A DNA stretch of 64,000 nucleotides. Source: Blattabacterium cuenoti (GTDB taxonomy: Bacteria; Bacteroidota; Bacteroidia; Flavobacteriales; Blattabacteriaceae). Numbering within the stretch: position 1 is the stretch's first letter; every line of letters begins with the position of its first letter. Under the pieces are notes generated by a model that ran no database searches, was not told where the DNA came from, and saw only the letters and a program-made list of their open reading frames with translations. Location: NCBI RefSeq assembly GCF_014251815.1, contig NZ_CP059202.1:1-64000 (forward strand), given 5' to 3'. Below are positions 8,982 to 17,221 of the stretch, piece by piece. The translations under genes and the position numbers were made by a program.

Positions 8982-10556
8982 TAACAAATTATACGTGATG
9001 GGGTATAATAAAATTATAATTACTGTCAATAAACTTATTTTTGAAATGAAATCTCCGTATTTAATGTAAAAAGTTTTCTTTTTATTAAGATGTATTTTTT
9101 TATATAACACCCCTTCTTTTCCATAAGGAATATACGAAATGATTTCTCCTTTTTCGTCAATAAAACAAGAAATTCCTGTATTTGCAGATCTAGCTATATA
9201 TTTTCTATTTTCAATTGCTCTAATCCTAGCGTAATACATATGTTGTTTATGTCCTTGCGAAAAGCCCCACCATCCATCGTTTGTAAGAATAGCCATTAAA
9301 TCCACATTTTTTTTAAAAAAATTAGAAACATATTCTCCAAAAACGGATTCATAACAAATAATTGGAGCTATTCTGATTCCTAAATAAGGATGTTGAAAAA
9401 CGGAAGGATAGTTTTCTTTTCCAAGTTCCATTACAGTTCCACCAAAATTAAGTAATATATTTCCTAATATAGGAGAAAAAAATTTCTTATAAGGAAAAGT
9501 TTCTACTGCTGGAACTAGTTTAGATTTATGATGAAATTCAATATTTTTATTATTTCCTATTTGAATTGCAGAATTAAAAACATCTATCCATTGCATTTTT
9601 TTTGTTTTTTTTGAGAAAAAAGGAATGGAAGTTTTAGTTTTATTTTTATAATGATACAAAGTGGCTAATTCTACTCCTGTAATAAACACTGTATTTGGAG
9701 ATTTATTTTTCAAGTAATCTTTAAACGAAGAGATTATTTTATTCCTTCCCATATCTTTTATCTGTATTTTCATTGGAAACATAGTTTCTGGAGCAAGAAT
9801 AATCATAGATTTTTTAGATATTTTTTTATCTATTAACTTTTTTAATTTCGAAACCAATTCATTTGTTGAAATAAAGTATTTTTTACTATATGGATCTATA
9901 TTAGGCTGCAAAATTAACACATTTGCAGTATGTTCGCATTGACAGTCTTCGTATTTTATATATATAAGATTTGAAATTAAAATCATGAAAAAAATTATCC
10001 CTATATTTATAAATATTCTTTTATAGAATAAAAATACTTTCTTATCATTTTTATATTGAACAATGGATTCTGTTAATCCAATATTAACTATCCATATCCA
10101 TACAGTTCCTCCAAAAATTCCCGTATATTCATACCATTGAATCCATTTTGGACGATTCGCAAAACCATTTCCTAAATTAAGCCATGGCCAAGATAATTCC
10201 CATTCTAAATGCATTTTTTCGAATAAAATCCATAAACAAATTAAGAATGTATATCCTATTTTTTTATCTTTTATATACTTATTTTTAATACATGAATAAA
10301 AACAAAAAACAATTGACATGAAAATAGCATTCAATAACACAGGAATTAAATAAGCTTCTACAGCAAAAGTTCCATTAGTTCTTTTCGCATAAGATAACCA
10401 CCATGTAGAAATACCATTCCATATTAAAAAAGGAATAAAAGAAAATAATAAAACATAAAATGAAGAAGAATTCAAATAATTTTCTATATATAGCAAAGGA
10501 ACAAAAGCAATAAACAGATATATAGGGTTTCCTTCAGTAGGCCATCCTAATCCCAA
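8961..10556 (-). CDS. lnt: Apolipoprotein N-acyltransferase
   Basis: Lnt adds the third acyl chain to the N-terminal Cys of lipoproteins at the periplasmic face of the inner membrane. Several membrane segments span the N-terminal 200 residues, followed by the nitrilase-like domain. The catalytic triad is visible: Glu in ILAPETMFP, Lys in HHKSKLVPA and Cys in APIICYESV, with a final membrane helix near the C-terminus. The stated start is a TTG, but the frame stays open upstream to a TAA at 10626-10628 and those codons (KKIEFFIYSVFSGVI, then LGLGWP) look like a real Lnt first helix. No ATG, GTG or TTG exists there. The true start may therefore be a rare ATT or ATA between 10581 and 10616. The 3' end overlaps nnr by 21 bp. 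Confidence 0.93.
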   Translation of the reverse strand: MGLGWPTEGNPIYLFIAFVPLLYIENYLNSSSFYVLLFSFIPFLIWNGISTWWLSYAKRTNGTFAVEAYLIPVLLNAIFMSIVFCFYSCIKNKYIKDKKIGYTFLICLWILFEKMHLEWELSWPWLNLGNGFANRPKWIQWYEYTGIFGGTVWIWIVNIGLTESIVQYKNDKKVFLFYKRIFINIGIIFFMILISNLIYIKYEDCQCEHTANVLILQPNIDPYSKKYFISTNELVSKLKKLIDKKISKKSMIILAPETMFPMKIQIKDMGRNKIISSFKDYLKNKSPNTVFITGVELATLYHYKNKTKTSIPFFSKKTKKMQWIDVFNSAIQIGNNKNIEFHHKSKLVPAVETFPYKKFFSPILGNILLNFGGTVMELGKENYPSVFQHPYLGIRIAPIICYESVFGEYVSNFFKKNVDLMAILTNDGWWGFSQGHKQHMYYARIRAIENRKYIARSANTGISCFIDEKGEIISYIPYGKEGVLYKKIHLNKKKTFYIKYGDFISKISLLTVIIILLYPITYNLLSQIKKI

Positions 10557-10643
10557 AATAACACCAGAAAATACACTATATATAAAAAATTCAATTTTTT
10601 TTATCTTGTGTAAAATTTTAAATAATTATATATATATAAAAAG

Positions 10644-11049
10644 TGGAGCTGGCGGGATTCGAACCCGCGTCCAAACAAGTAGTGTAAAAGATTTCTACAT
10701 ATTTATCCAAAAAAAATTTATTTACATTTTTATTCAAGTTTTGGATCTAGAATAAAAACTTAAGATTCAAAACACTATTTCAGAAAACTTAAGAATCATC
10801 AGTTTTCTTATCCTTAACACTTTATCGTACCTCTATATCAGAAATTATAAGGAAAAATTTCTGAGAGATATTTTACTTCTGCTTTTTTTGCAGACTAAGG
10901 CTATAATGTAAAAAAACATTATGCAGCAAAAGCGTATTCTTTATCGCCATTTATATATTTTGTAAGGATTGATTTTCGTGTAATACCTTACGTGACACGA
11001 TATGCTTTCTTTTACCACTCACCTTGCTGTCAAATCCAAAATCAGCCCC
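10644..11049 (-). ncRNA. ssrA: Transfer-messenger RNA (tmRNA)
   Basis: The 5' end (minus strand from 11049) reads GGGGCTGATTTTGGATTTGA and the 3' end carries the T-arm GGGTTCGAATCCCGCC. Bases 11043-11049 pair with 10645-10651 as a 7-bp acceptor stem (one G-U) with A as discriminator at 10644. CCA is not encoded. The tag frame at 10919-10948 reads GDKEYAFAA followed by TAA, nine residues, matching the size of flavobacterial tags (for example GENNYALAA, quoted from memory). The RNA rescues stalled ribosomes and tags products for proteases such as ClpP, which is also in the window. It sits between rodA and lnt on the same strand, 12 bp after the rodA stop. Confidence 0.96.
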
Positions 11050-11061
11050 AAATAATGGTTT

Positions 11062-12306
11062 TTATATCAAACTGGTTTGATCTGATACATCCATTCTCAT
11101 AAATATAAATAATAAAACACTAAAAGACCAAAGAGAAGATCCTCCATAACTAAAAAAAGGTAAAACAATCCCTATTGTTGGAAAAAGCCCCATAACCATA
11201 CCTAAATTAATAACAAAATGAACAAAAATAATATTTCCAACTGAATAACCAAATATTCTTCCAAAAACGTATTTTTGTCTTTCAGATAAAAAATAAATAC
11301 GACTAATAAATAGTAAGTAAAATATAATTAAAATTGTACTTCCTATAAACCCCCATTCTTCTCCTACTGTACAAAAAATATAATCCGTATGTTGTTCAGG
11401 AACAAATTTTCCCTTTGTAATAGTTCCTTTTTTATATCCTTTTCCAAAAAATTTTCCAGATCCAATAGCTGTTTTAGAATATAATAAATTATATCCTACA
11501 TTTTCTCTGTATTTTCTATCAAATTCATTTTGAAATAGAATATTAATTCTATCTTTATGATGTTGTTTTAAAAATTTTTGAAAAAAAAAGGGAGAAGAAA
11601 TAGAAAAAATTGAAAAACTAATGAATAAAAATATATAAAAAAATAGATCAATAAACGATGTTGTTTTTTTCTTAATAAGAAAGAAAAAAATAAAAATAAT
11701 AAATAAAAATAAAACTACAATCCAGGGTGATAGATTTAATGAAATCACGAATAATAATATATAAAATAAAAAATATAGTATAAAAAAAATAGATAATCCT
11801 TCTCTATATAAAGTAAGAAAAAAAGAGAAGAATACTATAGAAGAACCGGGGTCTGGTTGTAGAAATATTAAAAAAGCAGGCAATATTAATATGATAGATA
11901 TATGTAATAACGCTTTATTATTATTCTCAATATTTTCTTGACTCATAATATGAGCTATCATCAAGGATGTTGATATTTTAGTTAATTCAGATGGTTGAAA
12001 ACTAATAGGCCCCAAAACATACCAAGATTTTGATCCATTTATATTTTTTCCGAAAAAAAATACTCCAATTAAAAGAAATAATGTAAATAAAAAGAAAAAT
12101 GGAGCTATATGTTTATAATGAATGGGTTTAAACAAAAAAGTAATAAATATGAAAATAAAACTCAACAATATCCATATGAATTGTTTTTCTGCTTTTTCTG
12201 GAGAAACGGAATATAAATTCATACATCCAAAGAAAATCATAAGAATATAGATGAGAATAATTACCCAATCTATATTTCTGAATAATATTTTATTTCTTTT
12301 TATCAA
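11062..12306 (-). CDS. rodA: Rod-shape-determining SEDS glycosyltransferase RodA
   Basis: RodA polymerises lipid II into glycan strands in the elongasome together with PBP2. The 414-residue protein is almost entirely hydrophobic with about ten predicted membrane segments. The SEDS signature appears near the C-terminus as LGMVMGLFPTIGIVLPFFSYGGSS, split here as LGMVMGLFPTIG followed by VLPFFSYGGSS. A family stretch IGSGKFFGKGYKKG lies in the large periplasmic loop, with EQHTDYIFCTVGEE after it. It overlaps the 3' end of mrdA by 17 bp and is the last gene of the mreB-mreC-mreD-mrdA-rodA operon, just before tmRNA. The central region is very Phe/Ile-rich, reflecting AT bias. Confidence 0.95.
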   Translation of the reverse strand: MIKRNKILFRNIDWVIILIYILMIFFGCMNLYSVSPEKAEKQFIWILLSFIFIFITFLFKPIHYKHIAPFFFLFTLFLLIGVFFFGKNINGSKSWYVLGPISFQPSELTKISTSLMIAHIMSQENIENNNKALLHISIILILPAFLIFLQPDPGSSIVFFSFFLTLYREGLSIFFILYFLFYILLFVISLNLSPWIVVLFLFIIFIFFFLIKKKTTSFIDLFFYIFLFISFSIFSISSPFFFQKFLKQHHKDRINILFQNEFDRKYRENVGYNLLYSKTAIGSGKFFGKGYKKGTITKGKFVPEQHTDYIFCTVGEEWGFIGSTILIIFYLLFISRIYFLSERQKYVFGRIFGYSVGNIIFVHFVINLGMVMGLFPTIGIVLPFFSYGGSSLWSFSVLLFIFMRMDVSDQTSLI

Positions 12307-14194
12307 TGTACTTTTTTATGTAAGAATTATTTAATTTTTTCATTTTCGCTATTGAATTATATACATGTTTCAATCCTGAAGTCATTATTTTTTTTTCAAG
12401 ATTTTTTCTATTCACACTATTTTTTATATATTTTTCTGCAATAAGACTAGCAATAGGGCCAGCCCAACGAGATCCAAATCCTCCATTTTCTATTATAACA
12501 GAAATAGCAATTTTAGGATCCTCTACTGGAGCAAACAATATAAAAATAGAATGATCGGGTAAAGAAGCAGTTTTATGATTTACCTTAATAAAATTTTGCG
12601 AAGTTCCTGTTTTGCCTGCCATTCTAATGTCAGATGATTTGAAACTTTTTCCAGTTCCAATAATAAAAACTTTTTCCATTCCATTAATAATAAAATCAAA
12701 ATACTTTCTTTCAACTTTAGTATGTTTAGCTATAGTATAATTAGGATTATACATAAGTTTATGATTAATTTTTCTTACTATATGTGGAGTATAAAAAAAA
12801 CCTTTATTTGCTATAGCACAAACCATATTTGCTAACTGTATAGGAGTTACATTTATTTCACCTTGACCAATACTATTAGAAATAATCGTAATAGCGTTCC
12901 ATTTTTTTGTTCCATATTTTTTATTATAATAATCTCCAGAAGGAATAACACCTTTTTCTCCTGTAGCTAAATCATTATACAAATAATTTCCAAAACCAAA
13001 ACTTTTGATAATATCACACCATTCATTTACTCCTTTTGTCAAATTTTTAGGATATTTTTCTATAACACGTTTATAAACTTGTGCGAAATAATTATTACAA
13101 GAAACAGCAACCGCGGTTTCTATCCCTATAGGGTATCCATGAACTCCAGAATGACAATGAATTCTTTTTTTTCCATATTTAAATCCATTATAACATATAA
13201 AAGTAGTATTAGTCTTAACGACTCCCATTTGAAGCCCTGCTAACTCAGTAAGTAATTTAAATGGAGAAGCTGGTGGATAACGAGCTTGTGTTGTTCTATC
13301 AAATAAAGGATTATCAATTGTATCTTTCATTAATTTTTGAAATTCCTTAGAACGATTTACCCCCACAAATAAATTAGGATTATTAATAGGACTGGATACC
13401 AAGGATAAAATTTCTCCATTTTTAGGATTTATGGCAACTATTCCTCCTTTTTTTTGAAACATAAGTTGTTCTGCATAGCTTTGTAAATTCCAATCTATGG
13501 TTAAAGAAATGTCATATCCACTTACAGCTTTTACATTGTTTTTTTTATTATTATAACTTCCTATAATACACCCTTTTCTATCTCGCACCCAATATTTTAT
13601 TCCTTTTTTTCCTCTCAAAATTTTTTCATAAGATTTTTCTACTCCAGCCCAACCAATAAAATCGCCTATTTGATAATAATTAGATTCCTTTTTAATATCT
13701 TTTTGAGTAACTTCCCCTATATATCCTAAAACATTAGCTGAACTTTCTACTTTATAATCTCTTAGAGAACGTTTTGTCCAATCAAAACCTTTATATTTAT
13801 ATAGTTTTTCTTGTATAGTAGCAAATTTTTCTTTAGAAATAAAAGGCAAAAAAACAGACGGTAAATATTTAGAATAAGCTTTTGCTTTTTCTAAATTTTT
13901 AGAAAAGGTATGTTTTTCAATTCCTACAAGATTACAAAATTCTATAATATTAAAATGCTCTTCTACAAGAATAGGAATGACTGTTAATTCATAAATAGAT
14001 TTGTTAAAAACCAATAGATTTTCATTTCTGTCAAAAATAGATCCTCTTTCAGGAATGATAATTTCCTGTTTTATGGAAGTATTAAAAGCATTTAACGTAT
14101 ATTTCTCTGTATATATTTGTATATAAAATAATCGAATTATCAAAATTATCCCTACAGAACTCAATAAAACGTAAAATTTATATAATTTTTTCAA
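12290..14194 (-). CDS. mrdA: Penicillin-binding protein 2 (elongasome transpeptidase)
   Basis: This class B PBP cross-links peptidoglycan during cell elongation. The 634 residues start with one membrane anchor (about 7-26) and the PBP dimerisation domain (RGSIFDRN at 50-57). The transpeptidase domain follows, with all three active-site motifs: SxxK as S310-P-F-K313, SxN as S365-C-N367 and KTG at 528-530. The Gly usual before the nucleophile (PPGS) is Ala here (PPAS). It begins 3 bp after mreD and overlaps rodA by 17 bp, so both are translated from the same mre transcript. The active site appears functional. Confidence 0.95.
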   Translation of the reverse strand: MKKLYKFYVLLSSVGIILIIRLFYIQIYTEKYTLNAFNTSIKQEIIIPERGSIFDRNENLLVFNKSIYELTVIPILVEEHFNIIEFCNLVGIEKHTFSKNLEKAKAYSKYLPSVFLPFISKEKFATIQEKLYKYKGFDWTKRSLRDYKVESSANVLGYIGEVTQKDIKKESNYYQIGDFIGWAGVEKSYEKILRGKKGIKYWVRDRKGCIIGSYNNKKNNVKAVSGYDISLTIDWNLQSYAEQLMFQKKGGIVAINPKNGEILSLVSSPINNPNLFVGVNRSKEFQKLMKDTIDNPLFDRTTQARYPPASPFKLLTELAGLQMGVVKTNTTFICYNGFKYGKKRIHCHSGVHGYPIGIETAVAVSCNNYFAQVYKRVIEKYPKNLTKGVNEWCDIIKSFGFGNYLYNDLATGEKGVIPSGDYYNKKYGTKKWNAITIISNSIGQGEINVTPIQLANMVCAIANKGFFYTPHIVRKINHKLMYNPNYTIAKHTKVERKYFDFIINGMEKVFIIGTGKSFKSSDIRMAGKTGTSQNFIKVNHKTASLPDHSIFILFAPVEDPKIAISVIIENGGFGSRWAGPIASLIAEKYIKNSVNRKNLEKKIMTSGLKHVYNSIAKMKKLNNSYIKKYIDKKK

Positions 14195-14197
14195 TGT

Positions 14198-14710
14198 TTA
14201 ACTTTTTCTGAAAAAAAAATATATAATACACAAAATAGTTGTAAAAATACTGCTAAATATTGTTTTAAATAAAAGAATTCTGTTTAAAAAAGCACCTTTT
14301 AATATTTCTAATATTAATAAACAAAAATGATGTGTAAAAACTAATGAAAATATATAAAGCATCTTTCTTAGAAAAGGTAATTCACAAATTGAAAAGTTAT
14401 TTCTATTTATAAAATTTTTTCCATCAAAAAATTGCAAAAATTTTGATCTTAAAAAAGCAGATAAAGTGGAAGAAAAAGCATGAACCCCCCCCAAATTCAT
14501 ACAATGATCTATTGTCCATCCTATTAAAAATGACAGAAACAAAAATATAAATTTGTTTTCATTATATGGATATATTAATATAAAAAGAATATATATATAA
14601 GAATAACATCCTAATAATAAGAAAAATAAAGGATTTAGTATTGATATTTGAATTAGACAAAGAAAAAAAATATAAAATATAGAAATGATAAAATTTTTAG
14701 TTAAATTCAT
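14198..14710 (-). CDS. mreD: Rod-shape-determining protein MreD
   Basis: MreD is a small integral membrane subunit of the elongasome that connects MreC with RodA/PBP2. The 170-residue protein has about five hydrophobic segments and little soluble sequence, as expected. Identification rests mainly on position between mreC and mrdA plus size and topology, because the family is poorly conserved. A family-like motif GWTIDHCMNLGGVHAFSSTL is present near residues 64-83. The stop-start junction with mreC overlaps by one base. A run of eight C on the plus strand (14485-14492) falls in the codons for this Gly-Gly pair. Confidence 0.88.
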   Translation of the reverse strand: MNLTKNFIISIFYIFFLCLIQISILNPLFFLLLGCYSYIYILFILIYPYNENKFIFLFLSFLIGWTIDHCMNLGGVHAFSSTLSAFLRSKFLQFFDGKNFINRNNFSICELPFLRKMLYIFSLVFTHHFCLLILEILKGAFLNRILLFKTIFSSIFTTILCIIYFFFRKS

Positions 14711-15543
14711 TATTTATTTTCAACTTTATAAAGTTGAATTTCATTCCATTCTTTTTTGAATAAATTTTTTACAACATAAGCATTTTCTATAGTCGAAAAA
14801 TTAGCCATTAGTTTTACTTTTATAATATAATTAGCGTGTTCTTCATCAAATTTATAAGAATCCACACTTCCAATCGGAATTCCTTCAGGAAAAGTAGCCG
14901 ATTTTCCATCTGTTTCTACAACGTCTCCTTTACGTATAGTGGAATGTCTTGGAATATCATACAAAACTACATATTCATGATCTAATCCATCCCAACTAAG
15001 AGTCCCAAAATATCTATTTTTTTTTAATCTAGCATTAACTTTAATTTTTGGATTTAAAAGAGAAATAGCCACACTAAAGTGTGGAGAAGTTTTAATAATA
15101 ATCCCCGCAATTCCGTTAGATAATATAATACCCATATCTGGTTTTATTCCATCTATGCTTCCTTTGTTAATCGTTATATAATTTTCTTGTTCATGAATGC
15201 TATTATTTATGATTTGTACTGGAGTGAATGTGTATTGTTGTAAGTATTGAATGTCTTCTTTTTTAAAATCTTTAGATATTTTCTTTATTTTATAAAATAT
15301 TTGAGCATTACGTAATTCTTTATTTTCATTTAAAAGTTTTTGATTCTCAACTTCTAATAAAAAATAACTACGTAATTTATAAATAGCTTCATAAATTTTT
15401 CCAATCATAAAATTGGAAGACCCTGTATAAATATATTGGTGTAATTTTGAATTTGAAAAAGAAAGAAAAATAGAAAAAAATTCTAATAACAAAAAAAATA
15501 TAAAGAAACGCCATTTTAAAAAAAAACTAAAAAATTCACGCAT
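14710..15543 (-). CDS. mreC: Rod-shape-determining protein MreC
   Basis: MreC is the periplasmic scaffold that activates PBP2/RodA. The 277 residues show an N-terminal membrane anchor (about 10-27), a helical coiled-coil stretch (about 45-85; LRSYFLLEVENQKLLNENKE) and the double beta-barrel domain, with family signatures INKGSIDGIKPDMGI, GIAGII and GDVVETDGKSATFPEGIPIG. The length is typical. It lies 10 bp downstream of mreB and overlaps mreD by one base in the operon. Confidence 0.95.
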   Translation of the reverse strand: MREFFSFFLKWRFFIFFLLLEFFSIFLSFSNSKLHQYIYTGSSNFMIGKIYEAIYKLRSYFLLEVENQKLLNENKELRNAQIFYKIKKISKDFKKEDIQYLQQYTFTPVQIINNSIHEQENYITINKGSIDGIKPDMGIILSNGIAGIIIKTSPHFSVAISLLNPKIKVNARLKKNRYFGTLSWDGLDHEYVVLYDIPRHSTIRKGDVVETDGKSATFPEGIPIGSVDSYKFDEEHANYIIKVKLMANFSTIENAYVVKNLFKKEWNEIQLYKVENK

Positions 15544-15553
15544 AAAATTGACC

Positions 15554-16594
15554 CTATTTCATTAAAAATGTAAATTTATCAATATTTTTCAATGCAACTC
15601 CTGTCCCCTTTACTACAGCTCTTAAAGGATCTTCTACCAAAGAAACAGATAGACCCGTCTTATTAGATATTCTTTTATCTAATCCTCTTAAAAGAGAACC
15701 TCCTCCAGCCATGTATATTCCTGTTTTATAAATATCTGCTGCAAGTTCCGGTGGAGTTTTAGAAAGAGTTTCCATTACAGCATCCTCAATTCGTAAAATT
15801 GATTTATCTAAAGCAGGAATTGTTTCTTTATAAGAAAGATTCATTTCTTTAGGTTTTCCTGTCGGAAGATCTCTTCCTTGTATATGGATATCTTCTGGAG
15901 GAGTTTCTATGGATTCCATAGCTGCTCCTATATCTATTTTTATTTTTTCCGCGGTTCTTTCTCCAATATACAAATTATATTTAGAACGTAAAAAATAGGC
16001 TATATCATTAGTGAAAACATCTCCAGCTATTTTTATAGATTTTTGACACACTATTCCTCCCAAAGCTATTACTCCACATTCTGTTGTACCTCCTCCTATA
16101 TCAATAATCATATTCCCTTCTGCTTTCGTAACAGAAATGCCTGAACCTATAGCAGCAGCCATAGGCTCTTCAATAAGATAAACTTCTTTAGCATTAAGAT
16201 GTTGAGCTGAATCTCTAACTGCTCTTTTCTCTACTTCTGTTATTCCAGATGGAATACAAATGACCATTGTTAATGATGGAGTAAAAAATTTATTATTAAC
16301 ACCTGGAACTTTTTTAAGGAACTCTTTAATCATAAGTTCTGCAACTTTATAATTTGCAATAACTCCATCTTTCAATGGTTTATATATTTTAATATTTTCA
16401 TGTGTTTTCCCTTGCATTTGTTTGGCTTCTTCTCCTACAGCTAACACTTTTTTTGTTCTCACATCTATGGCTATTATTGAAGGTAAATCTACTATTACTT
16501 TATTATTATGCATAATAAGTGTGTTTGCTGTCCCTAAATCTATAGCTATTTCTTGAGTGAAAAGATTCTTCATAAAATCTACTACTAATCCCAT
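15554..16594 (-). CDS. mreB: Actin-like cell-shape protein MreB
   Basis: MreB forms membrane-bound antiparallel filaments that direct lateral wall synthesis. The 346-residue length is standard. Actin-fold nucleotide motifs are visible: phosphate 1 loop IAIDLGTANT (about 17-26), phosphate 2 IDIGGGTTECGV (about 165-176) and the adenosine motif AGGGSLLRGLD near 295. The IEEPMAAAIGSG segment is also conserved. It is first in the five-gene mre operon. Upstream lies a 95-bp divergent gap to folK that contains a hairpin followed by a T-run in the mreB direction. Confidence 0.97.
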   Translation of the reverse strand: MGLVVDFMKNLFTQEIAIDLGTANTLIMHNNKVIVDLPSIIAIDVRTKKVLAVGEEAKQMQGKTHENIKIYKPLKDGVIANYKVAELMIKEFLKKVPGVNNKFFTPSLTMVICIPSGITEVEKRAVRDSAQHLNAKEVYLIEEPMAAAIGSGISVTKAEGNMIIDIGGGTTECGVIALGGIVCQKSIKIAGDVFTNDIAYFLRSKYNLYIGERTAEKIKIDIGAAMESIETPPEDIHIQGRDLPTGKPKEMNLSYKETIPALDKSILRIEDAVMETLSKTPPELAADIYKTGIYMAGGGSLLRGLDKRISNKTGLSVSLVEDPLRAVVKGTGVALKNIDKFTFLMK

Positions 16595-16630
16595 TAATAT
16601 TTTTTTTATGAAAACATTTTTCTAATTTAA

Positions 16631-16660
16631 ATAAAAAAAAATACACTTTTTTAGTGTATT
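16631..16660 (-). terminator. Hairpin with T-run upstream of mreB
   Basis: AATACACT (16640-16647) and AGTGTATT (16653-16660) form an 8-bp perfect stem with a 5-base loop. Read on the minus strand, the stem is followed directly by a run of T (complement of the A-run 16633-16641), the layout of an intrinsic terminator. It would stop antisense transcription coming from folK before mreB, or act as a leader element if the mreB promoter is upstream of it. Functional status is inference. Confidence 0.3.
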
Positions 16661-16689
16661 AAACGTATTAACAATTTTACTTTTAAGAT

Positions 16690-17187
16690 ATGAAAGAACA
16701 TGACGTATTCTTATTACAAGGAAGTAATAAAGAAGATAAAAAAAAATATTTGGATAAATCTTTAATTTTGATGTCTAAAAAAATTGGAAAAATCGTTAAA
16801 ATTTCATCGTACTTTGAAAGCGAAGCATGGAATATGAGAAATTATTCTATTTTTTATAACAGAGCTTTACATATAAAAACGAATTATTCTCCTATTGATC
16901 TTTTGAATCAAGTTTTAAATATAGAATTTCTCATAGGAAGAAGAAGAAATTTTTGCAAAGAGCACTATCAAGATCGAGAAATAGATATAGATATTTTATT
17001 TTATGATCGTATTATTATATGTAATTTTATTTTGACAATTCCGCATCCATTATTACATTTACGAAGATTTGTTTTAGAACCTATGTGTGAAATAGCTCCA
17101 AATAAAAATCATCCGATATTTAATTTGAGTATATTAGAAATATTAGGATTATGTATGGATAAATTATATGTAAAAAAAATTTTATAA
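16690..17187 (+). CDS. folK: 2-Amino-4-hydroxy-6-hydroxymethyldihydropteridine pyrophosphokinase
   Basis: FolK transfers pyrophosphate from ATP to 6-hydroxymethyl-dihydropterin in folate synthesis. The 165 residues show LLQGSNKEDKKKYL (N-terminal LGSN-type motif), the FESEAW segment, the metal-binding signature DREIDIDILFYD (about 97-108), and the PHPLLHLRRFVLEPMCEIAP stretch (about 117-136). The length is ordinary. It is divergent from mreB and precedes the LptD-like gene by 34 bp. No other folate gene is in the window. Confidence 0.94.
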   Translation: MKEHDVFLLQGSNKEDKKKYLDKSLILMSKKIGKIVKISSYFESEAWNMRNYSIFYNRALHIKTNYSPIDLLNQVLNIEFLIGRRRNFCKEHYQDREIDIDILFYDRIIICNFILTIPHPLLHLRRFVLEPMCEIAPNKNHPIFNLSILEILGLCMDKLYVKKIL

Positions 17188-17221
17188 TAAGTTTTTATTT
17201 TTCTTAAATTCTTAAAAAAAA

